30,043 bases of DNA, taken from the NCBI GenBank assembly GCA_900547455.1, contig URGV01000025.1, positions 1 through 30,043 of the forward strand, read 5' to 3'. This stretch comes from an uncultured Oscillospiraceae bacterium. Its GTDB lineage: Bacteria; Bacillota; Clostridia; Oscillospirales; Ruminococcaceae. The number at the start of each line of letters is the position of its first letter. Position 1 is the stretch's first letter. Of this stretch, positions 1-5,898 are shown piece by piece. The notes beneath the pieces were generated by a model. The model was given only the letters and a program-made list of their open reading frames with translations. It was not told the DNA's origin and did not search any database. The position numbers and the translations under genes are program-made.

Positions 1-59
1 CTGTTTCCCTGGCAGTTGTTTCTGTAGCTGCTGCTGGCGCTCTGGCTCTCAAGAAGTAA
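1..59 (+). CDS. C-terminal end of a probable surface-anchored protein (partial)
   Basis: Only the last codons are present. The frame beginning at base 3 reads VSLAVVSVAAAGALALKK and stops with TAA at 57-59. A hydrophobic Val/Ala/Leu stretch followed by a Lys-Lys tail is the usual end of a membrane-anchored or sortase-type surface protein in Firmicutes. Any sorting motif would lie upstream of the window, so sortase anchoring is inference. Confidence 0.55.
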   Translation, partial: VSLAVVSVAAAGALALKK

Positions 60-164
60 TTTAACTTAAGCGAAATTACTTCTATGGGCAGTTTCTTAAC
101 TCCCATCGGGTAGGGCCTGTGCTCTCCCGGGAAGAAAGAAAAATGCAATTCAGCGAAAGCTGGC

Positions 165-199
165 AGAATGGCATCGGGCCCGCCCGGTGCCATTCTTTT
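165..199 (+). terminator. Intrinsic terminator after the partial surface protein gene
   Basis: A GC-rich inverted repeat pairs AGAATGGCA-TCGGGC with GCCCGG-TGCCATTCT and is followed directly by TTTTAT. It lies about 105 bp after the stop codon of the upstream gene, which it probably ends. Confidence 0.75.
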
Positions 200-310
200 A
201 TCAGGCAACGCGGGGACCCCTCCGCCGCACCTGTCCTAAAAATTTTTTCTTTGCCCCAAAAGGGCAGCCCCTCTCCCTTTTCGCTCCACCGAAAGGGAGA
301 CAACAAAAAA

Positions 311-345
311 GCCTGCTTGACGCAGGCTTTTTTGTGTGGTATAAT
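311..345 (+). promoter_or_regulatory. Promoter of antisense RNA 1, built into the toxin 1 terminator hairpin
   Basis: TTGACG at 317-322 and TATAAT at 340-345 are separated by exactly 17 bp. The -35 box is the loop of the hairpin GCCTGC-TTGAC-GCAGGC flanked by A6 and T6. The same bases therefore serve as the minus-strand terminator of the toxin 1 mRNA and as the plus-strand promoter. Confidence 0.8.
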
Positions 346-351
346 AAAGCC

Positions 352-446
352 AAAAGGTGGCCACCCTGCGCGAACAGGGCGGTCTCCCCTCGAAAAAAAG
401 CTTGAGAAAGACCGCGACTATTCTACTGGGTTGCGGTTATTTCTTT
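352..446 (+). ncRNA. Predicted antisense antitoxin RNA 1 (about 95 nt)
   Basis: The start is about 7 bp after the TATAAT at 340-345. The end is a hairpin (ACCGCGAC at 411-418 with GTTGCGGT at 430-437, one G-U pair) followed by TATTTCTTT. The RNA would be complementary to the whole 3' untranslated part of toxin mRNA 1 and the last codons of the toxin. This is the 3'-overlap arrangement of Bacillus TxpA/RatA and BsrG/SR4. Transcript ends are inferred. Confidence 0.7.
411..446 (+). terminator. Terminator of antisense RNA 1
   Basis: An 8-bp stem, 411-418 with 430-437, is followed by TATTTCTTT. It overlaps the toxin 1 stop codon complement at 437-439. Confidence 0.7.
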
Positions 447-517
447 AGGTACATTAAAGTCCCAAAGACAACCGAGCACAACAAATTGAGAAGCATAAGT
501 ACTTCTGTCAATGTCAT
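437..517 (-). CDS. Small hydrophobic type I toxin-like peptide 1 (26 aa)
   Basis: The peptide begins MTLTEVLMLLNLLCSVVFG and ends in Tyr-Leu-Lys-Lys. It is a single predicted membrane helix with a polar N-terminal cap (MTxxE) and a basic tail, the pattern of holin-like or TxpA/Fst-type toxins that insert in the cytoplasmic membrane. AGGAGG lies 8 nt before the ATG. The preceding CCTC-GCGA-GAGG can fold and hide this SD. A minus-strand promoter lies 65 bp upstream. A longer frame through this locus in another phase would start outside the promoter and is not credible. The toxin role is inferred from architecture and from the two sister units. Confidence 0.75.
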   Translation of the reverse strand: MTLTEVLMLLNLLCSVVFGTLMYLKK

Positions 518-581
518 ACTGGCCACCTCCTCTCGCGAGGATTGTGGGAATAACCGTTTGGCCACCTTTTGACATGGGACC

Positions 582-611
582 ATTATACCACCTTTGGCGA
601 AAAATGTAAAT
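582..611 (-). promoter_or_regulatory. Promoter of toxin mRNA 1
   Basis: Read on the minus strand: TTTACA, 18 bp, TATAAT (582-587). The predicted start near 575 gives a 5' leader of about 58 nt before the toxin ATG. Confidence 0.75.
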
Positions 612-629
612 GATAGTCGAACAAAAAAG

Positions 630-664
630 CCCGCTTGACGCAGGCTTTTTTGTGTGGTATAATA
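630..664 (+). promoter_or_regulatory. Promoter of antisense RNA 2 within the toxin 2 terminator hairpin
   Basis: TTGACG (636-641), 17 bp, TATAAT (659-664). The -35 box is again the loop of a hairpin (GCCCGC-TTGAC-GCAGGC, one mismatch) flanked by A6 and T7, so the toxin 2 mRNA terminator and the antisense promoter share bases. Confidence 0.8.
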
Positions 665-670
665 ACCACA

Positions 671-773
671 ATGGGCGGCTTCCTATTCGCACTAGGAAGC
701 GGTCAACCTAAATACTATAATAGCTTGAAGATTGCCGTTTCCTTTATGTTAGACTAGGAGCGGCTATTTTCTT
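671..773 (+). ncRNA. Predicted antisense antitoxin RNA 2 (about 103 nt)
   Basis: Start predicted 7 bp after TATAAT (659-664). The end is a hairpin of GCCG...TCCT (734-743) with AGGA-G-CGGC (756-764), followed by TATTTTCTT. An internal stem, GCTTCCTA with TAGGAAGC (about 678-700), is probably the recognition stem-loop. It overlaps the 3' part of toxin mRNA 2 and the toxin stop codon. Confidence 0.7.
734..773 (+). terminator. Terminator of antisense RNA 2
   Basis: Stem 734-743 with 756-764 (one bulge), then TATTTTCTT. Same position relative to the toxin stop as in units 1 and 3. Confidence 0.65.
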
Positions 774-847
774 GACTGGATAGCCATGCCAAGCAAAATA
801 GCGTCGATGACCAACGCAATCAAAGTGCAAACTTCGATCACTGTCAT
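764..847 (-). CDS. Small hydrophobic type I toxin-like peptide 2 (27 aa)
   Basis: The peptide begins MTVIEVCTLIALVIDAILLG and ends in Gln-Ser-Arg-Lys. It is one predicted membrane helix with a short polar N-terminus and basic C-terminus, homologous in layout to peptides 1 and 3 (MTxxE/D start). GGGAGGTGATC precedes the ATG and is the second arm of a perfect hairpin ACCTCC-GAAG-GGAGGT, so the RBS is sequestered in the primary transcript as in known type I toxins. An in-frame upstream extension would cross the promoter at 893-921 and is rejected. Confidence 0.78.
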   Translation of the reverse strand: MTVIEVCTLIALVIDAILLGMAIQSRK

Positions 848-892
848 GCGATCACCTCCCTTCGGAGGTTGACCGCGCCGCCTATGAGGATT

Positions 893-921
893 ATTATACC
901 ATCTTTGGCGAAAAATGTAAA
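893..921 (-). promoter_or_regulatory. Promoter of toxin mRNA 2
   Basis: Minus strand TTTACA, 17 bp, TATAAT (893-898). Predicted start about 886, leader about 39 nt, nearly all taken up by the SD hairpin. Confidence 0.8.
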
Positions 922-933
922 TAGAGAGCGAAA

Positions 934-981
934 ATACCACAAGCCCCCACCCTTGACGGGAGCGGGGGCTTGTGGTATAAT
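934..981 (+). promoter_or_regulatory. Promoter of antisense RNA 3 within a 15-bp terminator stem
   Basis: TTGACG (953-958), 17 bp, TATAAT (976-981). The promoter is embedded in a perfect 15-bp inverted repeat (934-948 with 964-978) whose loop carries the -35 box. On the minus strand the same hairpin is followed by TTTT and would end toxin mRNA 3. Confidence 0.8.
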
Positions 982-987
982 GACAGC

Positions 988-1090
988 AAAGGCGGTTTCC
1001 CGGTACCAGCGGGAAACGGTCAACCAATTACATGATGTACTTGAAGATTGCCGCTTCCGCGCTTAGATTAGGAAGTGGCTATTTTCTTTT
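988..1090 (+). ncRNA. Predicted antisense antitoxin RNA 3 (about 103 nt)
   Basis: Start predicted after TATAAT (976-981). The end is a perfect 9-bp stem (GCCGCTTCC at 1050-1058 with GGAAGTGGC at 1071-1079, one G-U) followed by TATTTTCTTTT. A second stem, GTTTCCCG with CGGGAAAC (about 994-1017), sits near the 5' end. It overlaps the 3' end of toxin mRNA 3. Confidence 0.72.
1050..1090 (+). terminator. Terminator of antisense RNA 3
   Basis: Stem 1050-1058 with 1071-1079, T-rich tail to 1090. The best formed of the three antisense terminators. Confidence 0.75.
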
Positions 1091-1168
1091 GACTGTCGCG
1101 ATGACAATCCCAAGATTGATAGCCCCGAGAACAACGAGCAGTAAATTACACGCATCGCTGAACGTCAT
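1079..1168 (-). CDS. Small hydrophobic type I toxin-like peptide 3 (29 aa)
   Basis: The peptide begins MTFSDACNLLLVVLGAINLG and ends in Val-Lys-Arg-Lys. It has one predicted membrane helix with polar start and basic end. The RBS region GGGGGTGG lies before the ATG and can pair with an upstream ACCTC, a weaker version of the SD hairpin of unit 2. It is the third diverged paralogue: N-termini keep MT plus an acidic residue at position 5, and all end in one or two basic residues. Function is inferred from arrangement, not from a database match. Confidence 0.75.
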   Translation of the reverse strand: MTFSDACNLLLVVLGAINLGIVIATVKRK

Positions 1169-1216
1169 GCGGCCACCCCCTTTCGAGGTTGACCGCCCGC
1201 CTTCGTGTCGGAGACA

Positions 1217-1245
1217 ATTATAACACAGATGGCGAAAAAAGTAAA
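1217..1245 (-). promoter_or_regulatory. Promoter of toxin mRNA 3
   Basis: Minus strand TTTACT, 17 bp, TATAAT (1217-1222). The flanking GGCGAAAAAAGTAAAT matches the boxes of units 1 and 2. Confidence 0.75.
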
Positions 1246-1261
1246 TATTGGTCGAACGGCA

Positions 1262-1290
1262 GCGCGCCCAGCTTGATGGGCGCTTTTTTT
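1262..1290 (+). terminator. Hairpin at the right end of the toxin-antitoxin array
   Basis: GCGCCCA-GCTTGA-TGGGCGC followed by T7. It aligns with the hairpin/promoter of units 1-3 (GTCGAAC upstream, TTGATG in the loop where the others have TTGACG), but no TATAAT follows. It is probably the degenerate edge of a fourth unit and could act as a terminator. Confidence 0.6.
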
Positions 1291-1302
1291 ATGCGCAGAT
1301 AC

Positions 1303-1331
1303 TTGACCGATAGAAGAGGAACGGGTAAAAT
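1303..1331 (+). promoter_or_regulatory. Promoter of the ChrB-N-like / hflX / ecsC genes
   Basis: TTGACC (1303-1308), 17 bp, TAAAAT (1326-1331). It lies 35 bp before the ATG at 1366, with AGGGAGGAAG as RBS. Confidence 0.75.
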
Positions 1332-1365
1332 AAATGTAATAGATGTTGCAAAGGGAGGAAGAAAA

Positions 1366-1902
1366 ATGGCAGAGCAACTTCGTTGGTTGGCGCTGGGCTA
1401 CGGCGTACCGGTCAATCCGTCCAAGAATCGCGTCTACGTCTGGAGGAAACTCAAAGAGTACGGCGCGGAATATTTCAAACAGGGTGTGGCGGTCCTGCCC
1501 TACAACCGCCAAAGCTATACCCGCTTCAAGTATCTTTCCGCGAAGATTTTGGAGATGGGGGGCGAGGCCTCGATTGTAGAGATGAAGTTTATGGACCCAC
1601 GCGACGAAAAGGATATGGTGGCGCGTTTCCGTGCGCAGGCGCTGGAGGAGCTTTCCCAGCTCAAGGACGACTGCGCCGAGGTATTGCGCCAGCTGGCTGC
1701 CGGCGGCTTTACCGAGGATCAAAGCGAGCAGGTCAAGCGGATGATCCGGCGCTACTCCAAGGCCCGCAGCCGCAATCACTTTGGCCTGAGCGCGGCGCAA
1801 GATGTGGAAAAGGGACTGTACTCGATTATCTCGGTGGCGCGGCAGGCCTCCATCGAGCTATCGTCCCAGCTGGCAAAAGCGATGGACAAAGCGGTAAAAT
1901 AA
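1366..1902 (+). CDS. ChrB N-terminal-domain-like protein (178 aa)
   Basis: The N-terminal half (WLALGYGVPVNPSKNRVYVW, then LKEYGAEYFKQGVAVLPYN, then ILEMGGEAS) has the pattern of the ChrB N-terminal domain: a beta strand, SxxRVxVWRRLK-like motif, a conserved hydrophobic LP strand and a GGEA turn. In chromate-resistance loci this domain belongs to a regulator, but stand-alone copies occur without chrA and their role is unclear. No chrA is nearby. The C-terminal half is charged and helical. The start is ATG 1366 with AGGGAGG 9 nt upstream; an earlier in-frame start would cross the promoter. The gene is followed after 12 bp by hflX and is likely cotranscribed. Confidence 0.6.
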   Translation: MAEQLRWLALGYGVPVNPSKNRVYVWRKLKEYGAEYFKQGVAVLPYNRQSYTRFKYLSAKILEMGGEASIVEMKFMDPRDEKDMVARFRAQALEELSQLKDDCAEVLRQLAAGGFTEDQSEQVKRMIRRYSKARSRNHFGLSAAQDVEKGLYSIISVARQASIELSSQLAKAMDKAVK

Positions 1903-1914
1903 GGAGAATTGCCT

Positions 1915-3165
1915 ATGTACGAAAACAAACAGCAGCAGCAGACCGCGGTGCTGGCGGCGGTGGACACCGGAGAATACGATGTACAGCGCTCGGTCGATGA
2001 GCTGGAGGAGCTGGCGAAATCCGCAGGGGCCGAGGTGTTGGGCCGGGTGATCCAGCGCAAAGACCGTCCCGACCCAGCCACTCTGATGGGTGCTGGACGC
2101 CTGGAGGAGCTGGCGGATTTTGTGCGCAGCAGCGAGGCGGAACTGGTCATCTTCGACCACGAGCTGGCGCCGGCCCAGCAAAAGAACATTGAAAAGGTGG
2201 TGGATGTTCCGGTCATCGACCGCACCACCTTGATTTTGGATATCTTTGCCCAGCGCGCCAAAACCAGCGCCGGACGCCTGCAGGTGGAGCTGGCACAGCT
2301 CAAATACCGGCTGCCGCGCCTGAGCGGACTCGGCACCAGCCTGTCTCGACTGGGCGGCGGCATCGGAACCCGCGGCCCTGGCGAGAGCAAGCTGGAAAGC
2401 GACCGCCGGCATATCCGCAGACGCATCCATGCGTTGGAGCAAGAGCTGGAGGCTTTGGAAAAGCACCGCGACCTGCTGCGGCAGCGCCGGAAAAAGGACG
2501 ACGTCATCACGGTGGCGATTGTCGGATACACCAACGTCGGCAAATCGACTCTGCTCAATACTTTAACCGATGCCGGTGTGCTGGCAAAGGATATGCTCTT
2601 TGCTACGCTCGACCCGACCTCCCGGGCGCTGAGCCTGCCAGATGGCCGCAAGGTGATGCTGATCGACACGGTTGGACTGGTCAGCCGCCTGCCGCACCAG
2701 CTGGTACAGGCCTTCCATTCGACGCTGGAGGAGGCGGTGGACGCGGATTTGATCCTCAACGTCTGCGATGTTTCATCGCCGGAGTTTGACGAACAGCTGC
2801 GCATCACTACCGAGCTGCTCAAGGAGCTGGGTGCGGAAAACGTGCCGGTCCTGACGGTGCTCAACAAGTGCGACAAGCTGCCGGAGCTGCCGCTGACGCT
2901 GGACAAAAAGACGGCAGCCATCTCCGCCAAGACCGGAATGGGATTGGAGAAGCTGCTGGAGAAGATCGCGCTCAACCTGCCTGAGACCCACCGTCACCTG
3001 CATCTGCTGATTCCATATGATAAGAGTGGGTTGATCGGGGAGATCCGGCAGAGCGGCAAAGTCTACGCGGAGGAGTACCGCGAGGACGGAACCTATGTGG
3101 ATGCCAACGTCGATTTAAAGCTGTGCCATCGGGTGCAGGAATATCTCCTTTTCAACGAAGAATAA
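1915..3165 (+). CDS. hflX: Ribosome-associated GTPase HflX (416 aa)
   Basis: HflX is a translation-factor GTPase that binds the 50S subunit and splits stalled or stress-inactivated 70S ribosomes. The sequence shows the N-terminal HflX domain, the hallmark glycine-rich linker GIGTRGPGESKLE, a coiled segment (RRHIRRRIHALEQELEAL), then the G domain: G1 GYTNVGKST near residue 203, G3 DTVGL near 251, G4 NKCD near 317. Length is normal for the family. ATG 1915 is chosen over TTG 1909 because AAGGAG (1901-1906) is then 8 nt away. It follows the ChrB-N-like gene closely and precedes the EcsC gene by 18 bp, so one operon is likely. Confidence 0.97.
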   Translation: MYENKQQQQTAVLAAVDTGEYDVQRSVDELEELAKSAGAEVLGRVIQRKDRPDPATLMGAGRLEELADFVRSSEAELVIFDHELAPAQQKNIEKVVDVPVIDRTTLILDIFAQRAKTSAGRLQVELAQLKYRLPRLSGLGTSLSRLGGGIGTRGPGESKLESDRRHIRRRIHALEQELEALEKHRDLLRQRRKKDDVITVAIVGYTNVGKSTLLNTLTDAGVLAKDMLFATLDPTSRALSLPDGRKVMLIDTVGLVSRLPHQLVQAFHSTLEEAVDADLILNVCDVSSPEFDEQLRITTELLKELGAENVPVLTVLNKCDKLPELPLTLDKKTAAISAKTGMGLEKLLEKIALNLPETHRHLHLLIPYDKSGLIGEIRQSGKVYAEEYREDGTYVDANVDLKLCHRVQEYLLFNEE

Positions 3166-3183
3166 CGGCGGGGAGGAAGACGC

Positions 3184-4002
3184 ATGGATTTTGCAAGCCG
3201 CAGGAAAACTCGACTGCAACAAAAAAGGCTCCAAAAGTTGGAGAAGAAGGAAGCGAAGCTCCTAGAGCCCCAGGAGCCCTCTTTTCTTTCGCGCAAGGCC
3301 CAAGAGCTGGTGAGCCCGCTGAAGGAAAAGGTGGAGGAGAAGATTCCACAGAAGGCAGTCGACAAATCGGTTGAAATGCTGCAGGCTGCCTTTGAAAAGA
3401 GCTTTGATTTGGTGCTGGAAAAGGGCAGCGATCTGATTGGCAAGACCTGCAGCGAACAAAAATTGTTGGAACAGTACGAGGCGTTTGCGAACAAACCGCT
3501 CTCCAATTGGGAGCTTTCCAAGCTGGGCGCCAAGGCCGCCGCGCGGGCATCGGCCAACATGGTTTTTTCCACGGTACAGGGCGGGCTGATGGGTGTCTTT
3601 GGTATCGGTCTGCCCGATGTGCCAATCTTCCTGGCGGCGGTATTCAAGACGCTGTTTGAAATCTCGCTGCGGTTTGGATATCCGTACAACACAAGGCAGG
3701 AGCAGCTTTATCAGATGCTGGTGATCTGTGCGGCGGTGGGGGAACCCGCTGACCGCCGGCGCGCGGCGGCGGACCTGAATCTGTTGGCGCGCGAGCTCCA
3801 GATTGGAGCTGGCGTCTTCTTTTCCTGGGAAGAGACCAAGCGGCGCGCGGCCAAAGCTCTGTGCAGCGCGGCGCTGACCGGCAAGGTGGTGCAGGGTGTG
3901 CCGATTGTCGGGGTGTACGGAGGCTTTCGCAACGGCGTTTTGCTGCGCCGGATCGGTTCGATGGCCGCCGTCAAGTATCAGCAGCGTCTTCTTTCCTTTT
4001 AA
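3184..4002 (+). CDS. EcsC family protein (272 aa)
   Basis: The first 60 residues are a highly charged, Lys-rich helical region. The rest matches the EcsC family: a hydrophobic glycine-rich segment (VQGGLMGVFGIGLPDVPIF) followed by KTLFEISLRFGYPYN and a second small hydrophobic region near residues 220-250. EcsC proteins are membrane-associated and of unknown biochemical role; in Bacillus the gene is part of the ecs ABC transporter operon, but no transporter is present here. GGGGAGGAAG precedes the ATG. It is the last gene of the promoter-1303 operon. Confidence 0.85.
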   Translation: MDFASRRKTRLQQKRLQKLEKKEAKLLEPQEPSFLSRKAQELVSPLKEKVEEKIPQKAVDKSVEMLQAAFEKSFDLVLEKGSDLIGKTCSEQKLLEQYEAFANKPLSNWELSKLGAKAAARASANMVFSTVQGGLMGVFGIGLPDVPIFLAAVFKTLFEISLRFGYPYNTRQEQLYQMLVICAAVGEPADRRRAAADLNLLARELQIGAGVFFSWEETKRRAAKALCSAALTGKVVQGVPIVGVYGGFRNGVLLRRIGSMAAVKYQQRLLSF

Positions 4003-4201
4003 AAGGCGGCATGATGCCGCGCCCGATTCACGTATCGGTTTGTGGTGATGGCTGACCTTTTACCTCGCGGGACCGAGTTGGGCAGGAACCCGATTTGTCA
4101 AAAATACCATTTTTGACGGACCATCGATTGTGTCCCCCCAGATGCGAACAGCTTATTCGATACAGAACGAATCAAAGACGACAACAAAAAATCATTTTTA
4201 T
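4003..4201. other. Non-coding stretch with several small inverted repeats
   Basis: No credible gene is seen between the EcsC gene and the terminator at 4202. Inverted repeats are GCGGCA/TGCCGC (about 4005-4019), CCGAT/ATCGG (about 4022-4038), CGGG/CCCG (about 4068-4092) and a perfect 9-bp stem GTCAAAAAT/ATTTTTGAC (4097-4105 with 4109-4117). Together with the terminator this could be a long 3' untranslated region or a structured RNA. I do not recognise a known RNA family. Confidence 0.4.
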
Positions 4202-4236
4202 AGGGGAGCAGGCGAAAGCCTGCTCCCCTCTTTTTG
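4202..4236 (+). terminator. Strong intrinsic terminator
   Basis: A perfect 12-bp GC-rich stem AGGGGAGCAGGC / GCCTGCTCCCCT with a GAAA tetraloop, followed by CTTTTT. Confidence 0.9.
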
Positions 4237-4284
4237 CGCCTTTTTTGAGCAAGATGCTGTGGTAATGCAGAATATATTTGTAAA

Positions 4285-4322
4285 CAATATATATTGCAAT
4301 AAAGAATAATAAGTGCTATGAT
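4285..4322 (+). promoter_or_regulatory. padR promoter with overlapping palindromic operator
   Basis: TTGCAA (4294-4299), 17 bp, TATGAT (4317-4322). The perfect palindrome CAATATATATTG (4285-4296) overlaps the -35 box. An operator in this place fits autorepression by the PadR protein encoded 38 bp downstream. The promoter call is strong; the operator role is inferred. Confidence 0.65.
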
Positions 4323-4359
4323 ATATACAACGAAGAAAGATAGGAAGGGAGGAAAGAAA

Positions 4360-4665
4360 ATGAACACACAGTTTAAGAAAGGCGCGCTGGAACTGTGCGT
4401 GCTGTCCCAGCTTCGAAATGCAGACAAATATGGCTACGAGTTGACCGAGACCATTTCCCAGGAAATGGAGCTTGCGACCGGAACGCTGTACCTGATTCTC
4501 AAGCGGCTCAAGGACGAGGAGTATGTCGAGACCTACTCGGTGGAGTCGGAAGGGCGGCCGGCCCGAAAGTATTATCATCTCACCCAGAAGGGCCTGGAAT
4601 ATCAGCAGGCACTGTGCGGGGAATGGAAAGAATTTACGGCGGCGGTGGACCGCTTGATCGGTTAA
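4360..4665 (+). CDS. PadR family transcriptional regulator (101 aa)
   Basis: A winged-helix repressor. Typical PadR pattern: FKKGALELCVLSQL at the start, YGYELTETI, the recognition-helix and wing segment GTLYLILKRLKDEEYVETY, then EGRPARKYYHLTQKG. Length fits the short s2 PadR class, which lacks the large C-terminal domain and dimerises through the last helix. The start ATG 4360 has AGGGAGG 8 nt upstream. The HAAS/DUF4097 gene begins 13 bp after its stop, the common pairing in Firmicutes in which PadR controls a membrane-stress or envelope-associated gene. The inducing ligand is unknown. Confidence 0.93.
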   Translation: MNTQFKKGALELCVLSQLRNADKYGYELTETISQEMELATGTLYLILKRLKDEEYVETYSVESEGRPARKYYHLTQKGLEYQQALCGEWKEFTAAVDRLIG

Positions 4666-4678
4666 GGAGGAATGAAAA

Positions 4679-5791
4679 ATGACAAAGTTAGAATATATGC
4701 AGTATGTAAGGGAGAAACTGCAGGGATACGACCGCGAGTTTGTGGAGGAAATCTTGGAAAATTATGAGGAGCACTTTGAGGCGGGCTTAAAGAACGGCCG
4801 CAGCGAGGAAGAAATCTGCGAGGAGCTCGGCAACATCGAAAACCTGCTGGGCGACATCCAGGATGTGATGGGTGACAAGGATTTAAAAACCCACGAAATC
4901 GACCAGTTTACTGCCATCGAACAGCCGCAGGAGAGCTACAGCGGCATCGAGGAGATCGAGCTGAGCCTGCTCTCGATGGACGTCCAGATCCTGCCTTCGC
5001 GGGATGGCCAGCTGCACGTTTACCTGGCGGAGGGCAAGGAGAAGGCGAAATATCTGGAGGAGAGCATCTCCGGCAACCGGTATTTTGCGCGGGAGAAAAA
5101 TCGCAGCCAGGGCAAGAAGTTCTTGGGGATCGCTTTCCTGATCGGCATGAACCGCGACGAAGATTTGAAGCTGATTGTCGAGGCGCCGCAGCAGATGAAG
5201 GCGGTAACCGTTAAGACGATGAGCGGCGACCTGCAGGTGCGGGGAATCACAGCCGAGGCGATGGTGCTGGAAACGATGAGCGGCGACGCCACACTGCGGG
5301 AAGCAAGCGGGGAGAAGCTGACCATCAAGACAGCCAGCGGCGACATCAGCCTGCTGAACGCCGGCGGCAGAGAGATGGTTGTCCAGAGCACCAGCGGCGA
5401 TGTGGACTGGCGCGGGGCTGGCAGCGAGAACACACAGATCACCACCACCAGCGGCGACGTCGACCTGATGGAGATCGACGCGCGGCAGATGAAGATCAAG
5501 ACGATCAGCGGCGAGACAGAGATCCGCACCTCCCAGTTCGATAACCTCAATATCAGCAGTACCAGCGGCGATGTGGAGGGCAGCTTCTTTGCGCAGAACA
5601 GCTACGTGCAGACGGTCAGCGGCGACATCGAGATCGCGCTGGACCGCAGAGGCAAACAGCTCTGCGCGCGGGCCAAGACCGTCTCGGGCGAGAGCAACGT
5701 CTACGGCAACAACCGGTGCGATGCGCCGGACGCCGAGCACTACCTGACCGCCTACTTCTCCACCGTCTCGGGAGACATCGAAATCCGCTAG
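4679..5791 (+). CDS. HAAS-domain / DUF4097 beta-repeat protein (370 aa)
   Basis: The N-terminal about 70 residues (MTKLEYMQYVREKLQGYDRE ... EEICEELGN...LLGDI) form a HAAS/DUF1700-type helical domain. From about residue 80 the protein is a DUF4097-like beta-helix with at least nine repeats of the type (T/S)xSGDxxxx (TMSGDLQV, TASGDISL, TSGDVDL, TVSGDIEI), one turn roughly every 18-22 residues. No signal peptide or membrane helix is seen, unlike many HAAS proteins, which carry membrane segments in the middle. It lies directly downstream of PadR and is expected to be its target. Partners and function are unknown; a scaffold or envelope-stress role is inference. Confidence 0.85.
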   Translation: MTKLEYMQYVREKLQGYDREFVEEILENYEEHFEAGLKNGRSEEEICEELGNIENLLGDIQDVMGDKDLKTHEIDQFTAIEQPQESYSGIEEIELSLLSMDVQILPSRDGQLHVYLAEGKEKAKYLEESISGNRYFAREKNRSQGKKFLGIAFLIGMNRDEDLKLIVEAPQQMKAVTVKTMSGDLQVRGITAEAMVLETMSGDATLREASGEKLTIKTASGDISLLNAGGREMVVQSTSGDVDWRGAGSENTQITTTSGDVDLMEIDARQMKIKTISGETEIRTSQFDNLNISSTSGDVEGSFFAQNSYVQTVSGDIEIALDRRGKQLCARAKTVSGESNVYGNNRCDAPDAEHYLTAYFSTVSGDIEIR

Positions 5792-5851
5792 GACAAAAAA
5801 GACAACACACACCACAACCACGACCACAGGTTGTTTTCGTATCGCTTATTG

Positions 5852-5898
5852 GAAAAGTAAGGAGGAAGAGAGAAAGCTCTCTTCCTCCTTACTTTTCG
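5852..5898. terminator. Long bidirectional hairpin after the PadR operon
   Basis: A 21-bp inverted repeat (about 5852-5872 with 5877-5897), AAGTAAGGAGGAAGAGAG paired with its complement around an AAAG loop, ending in ACTTTTC. It can terminate on both strands. Confidence 0.7.

Larger units (their letters stand above)
301..1250. repeat. Three tandem diverged units of about 318 bp, each a type I toxin-antitoxin module
   Basis: The same element order occurs three times with starts near 317, 636 and 953. Each unit has a plus-strand promoter (TTGACG, 17 bp, TATAAT), a plus-strand hairpin with a T-tail, a minus-strand small hydrophobic gene, an SD hairpin, and a minus-strand promoter (TTTAC-type box, 17-18 bp, TATAAT). 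The motif around ATTATACCA.CTTTGGCGAAAAA is nearly identical in units 1 and 2 and recognisable in unit 3. The units have diverged in the coding part but keep the architecture, as expected for old tandem duplications under selection. Confidence 0.85.

Noticed and set aside
423..692. A longer minus-strand frame (89 codons) across toxin unit 1
   Set aside because: It is in a different phase from the SD-linked toxin frame and begins upstream of the mapped promoter motif at 582-611, so it would not be translated from that transcript.
301..1250. A CRISPR array
   Set aside because: The period is about 318 bp with long diverged units holding promoters and small genes; there are no 25-40 bp identical repeats with unique spacers.
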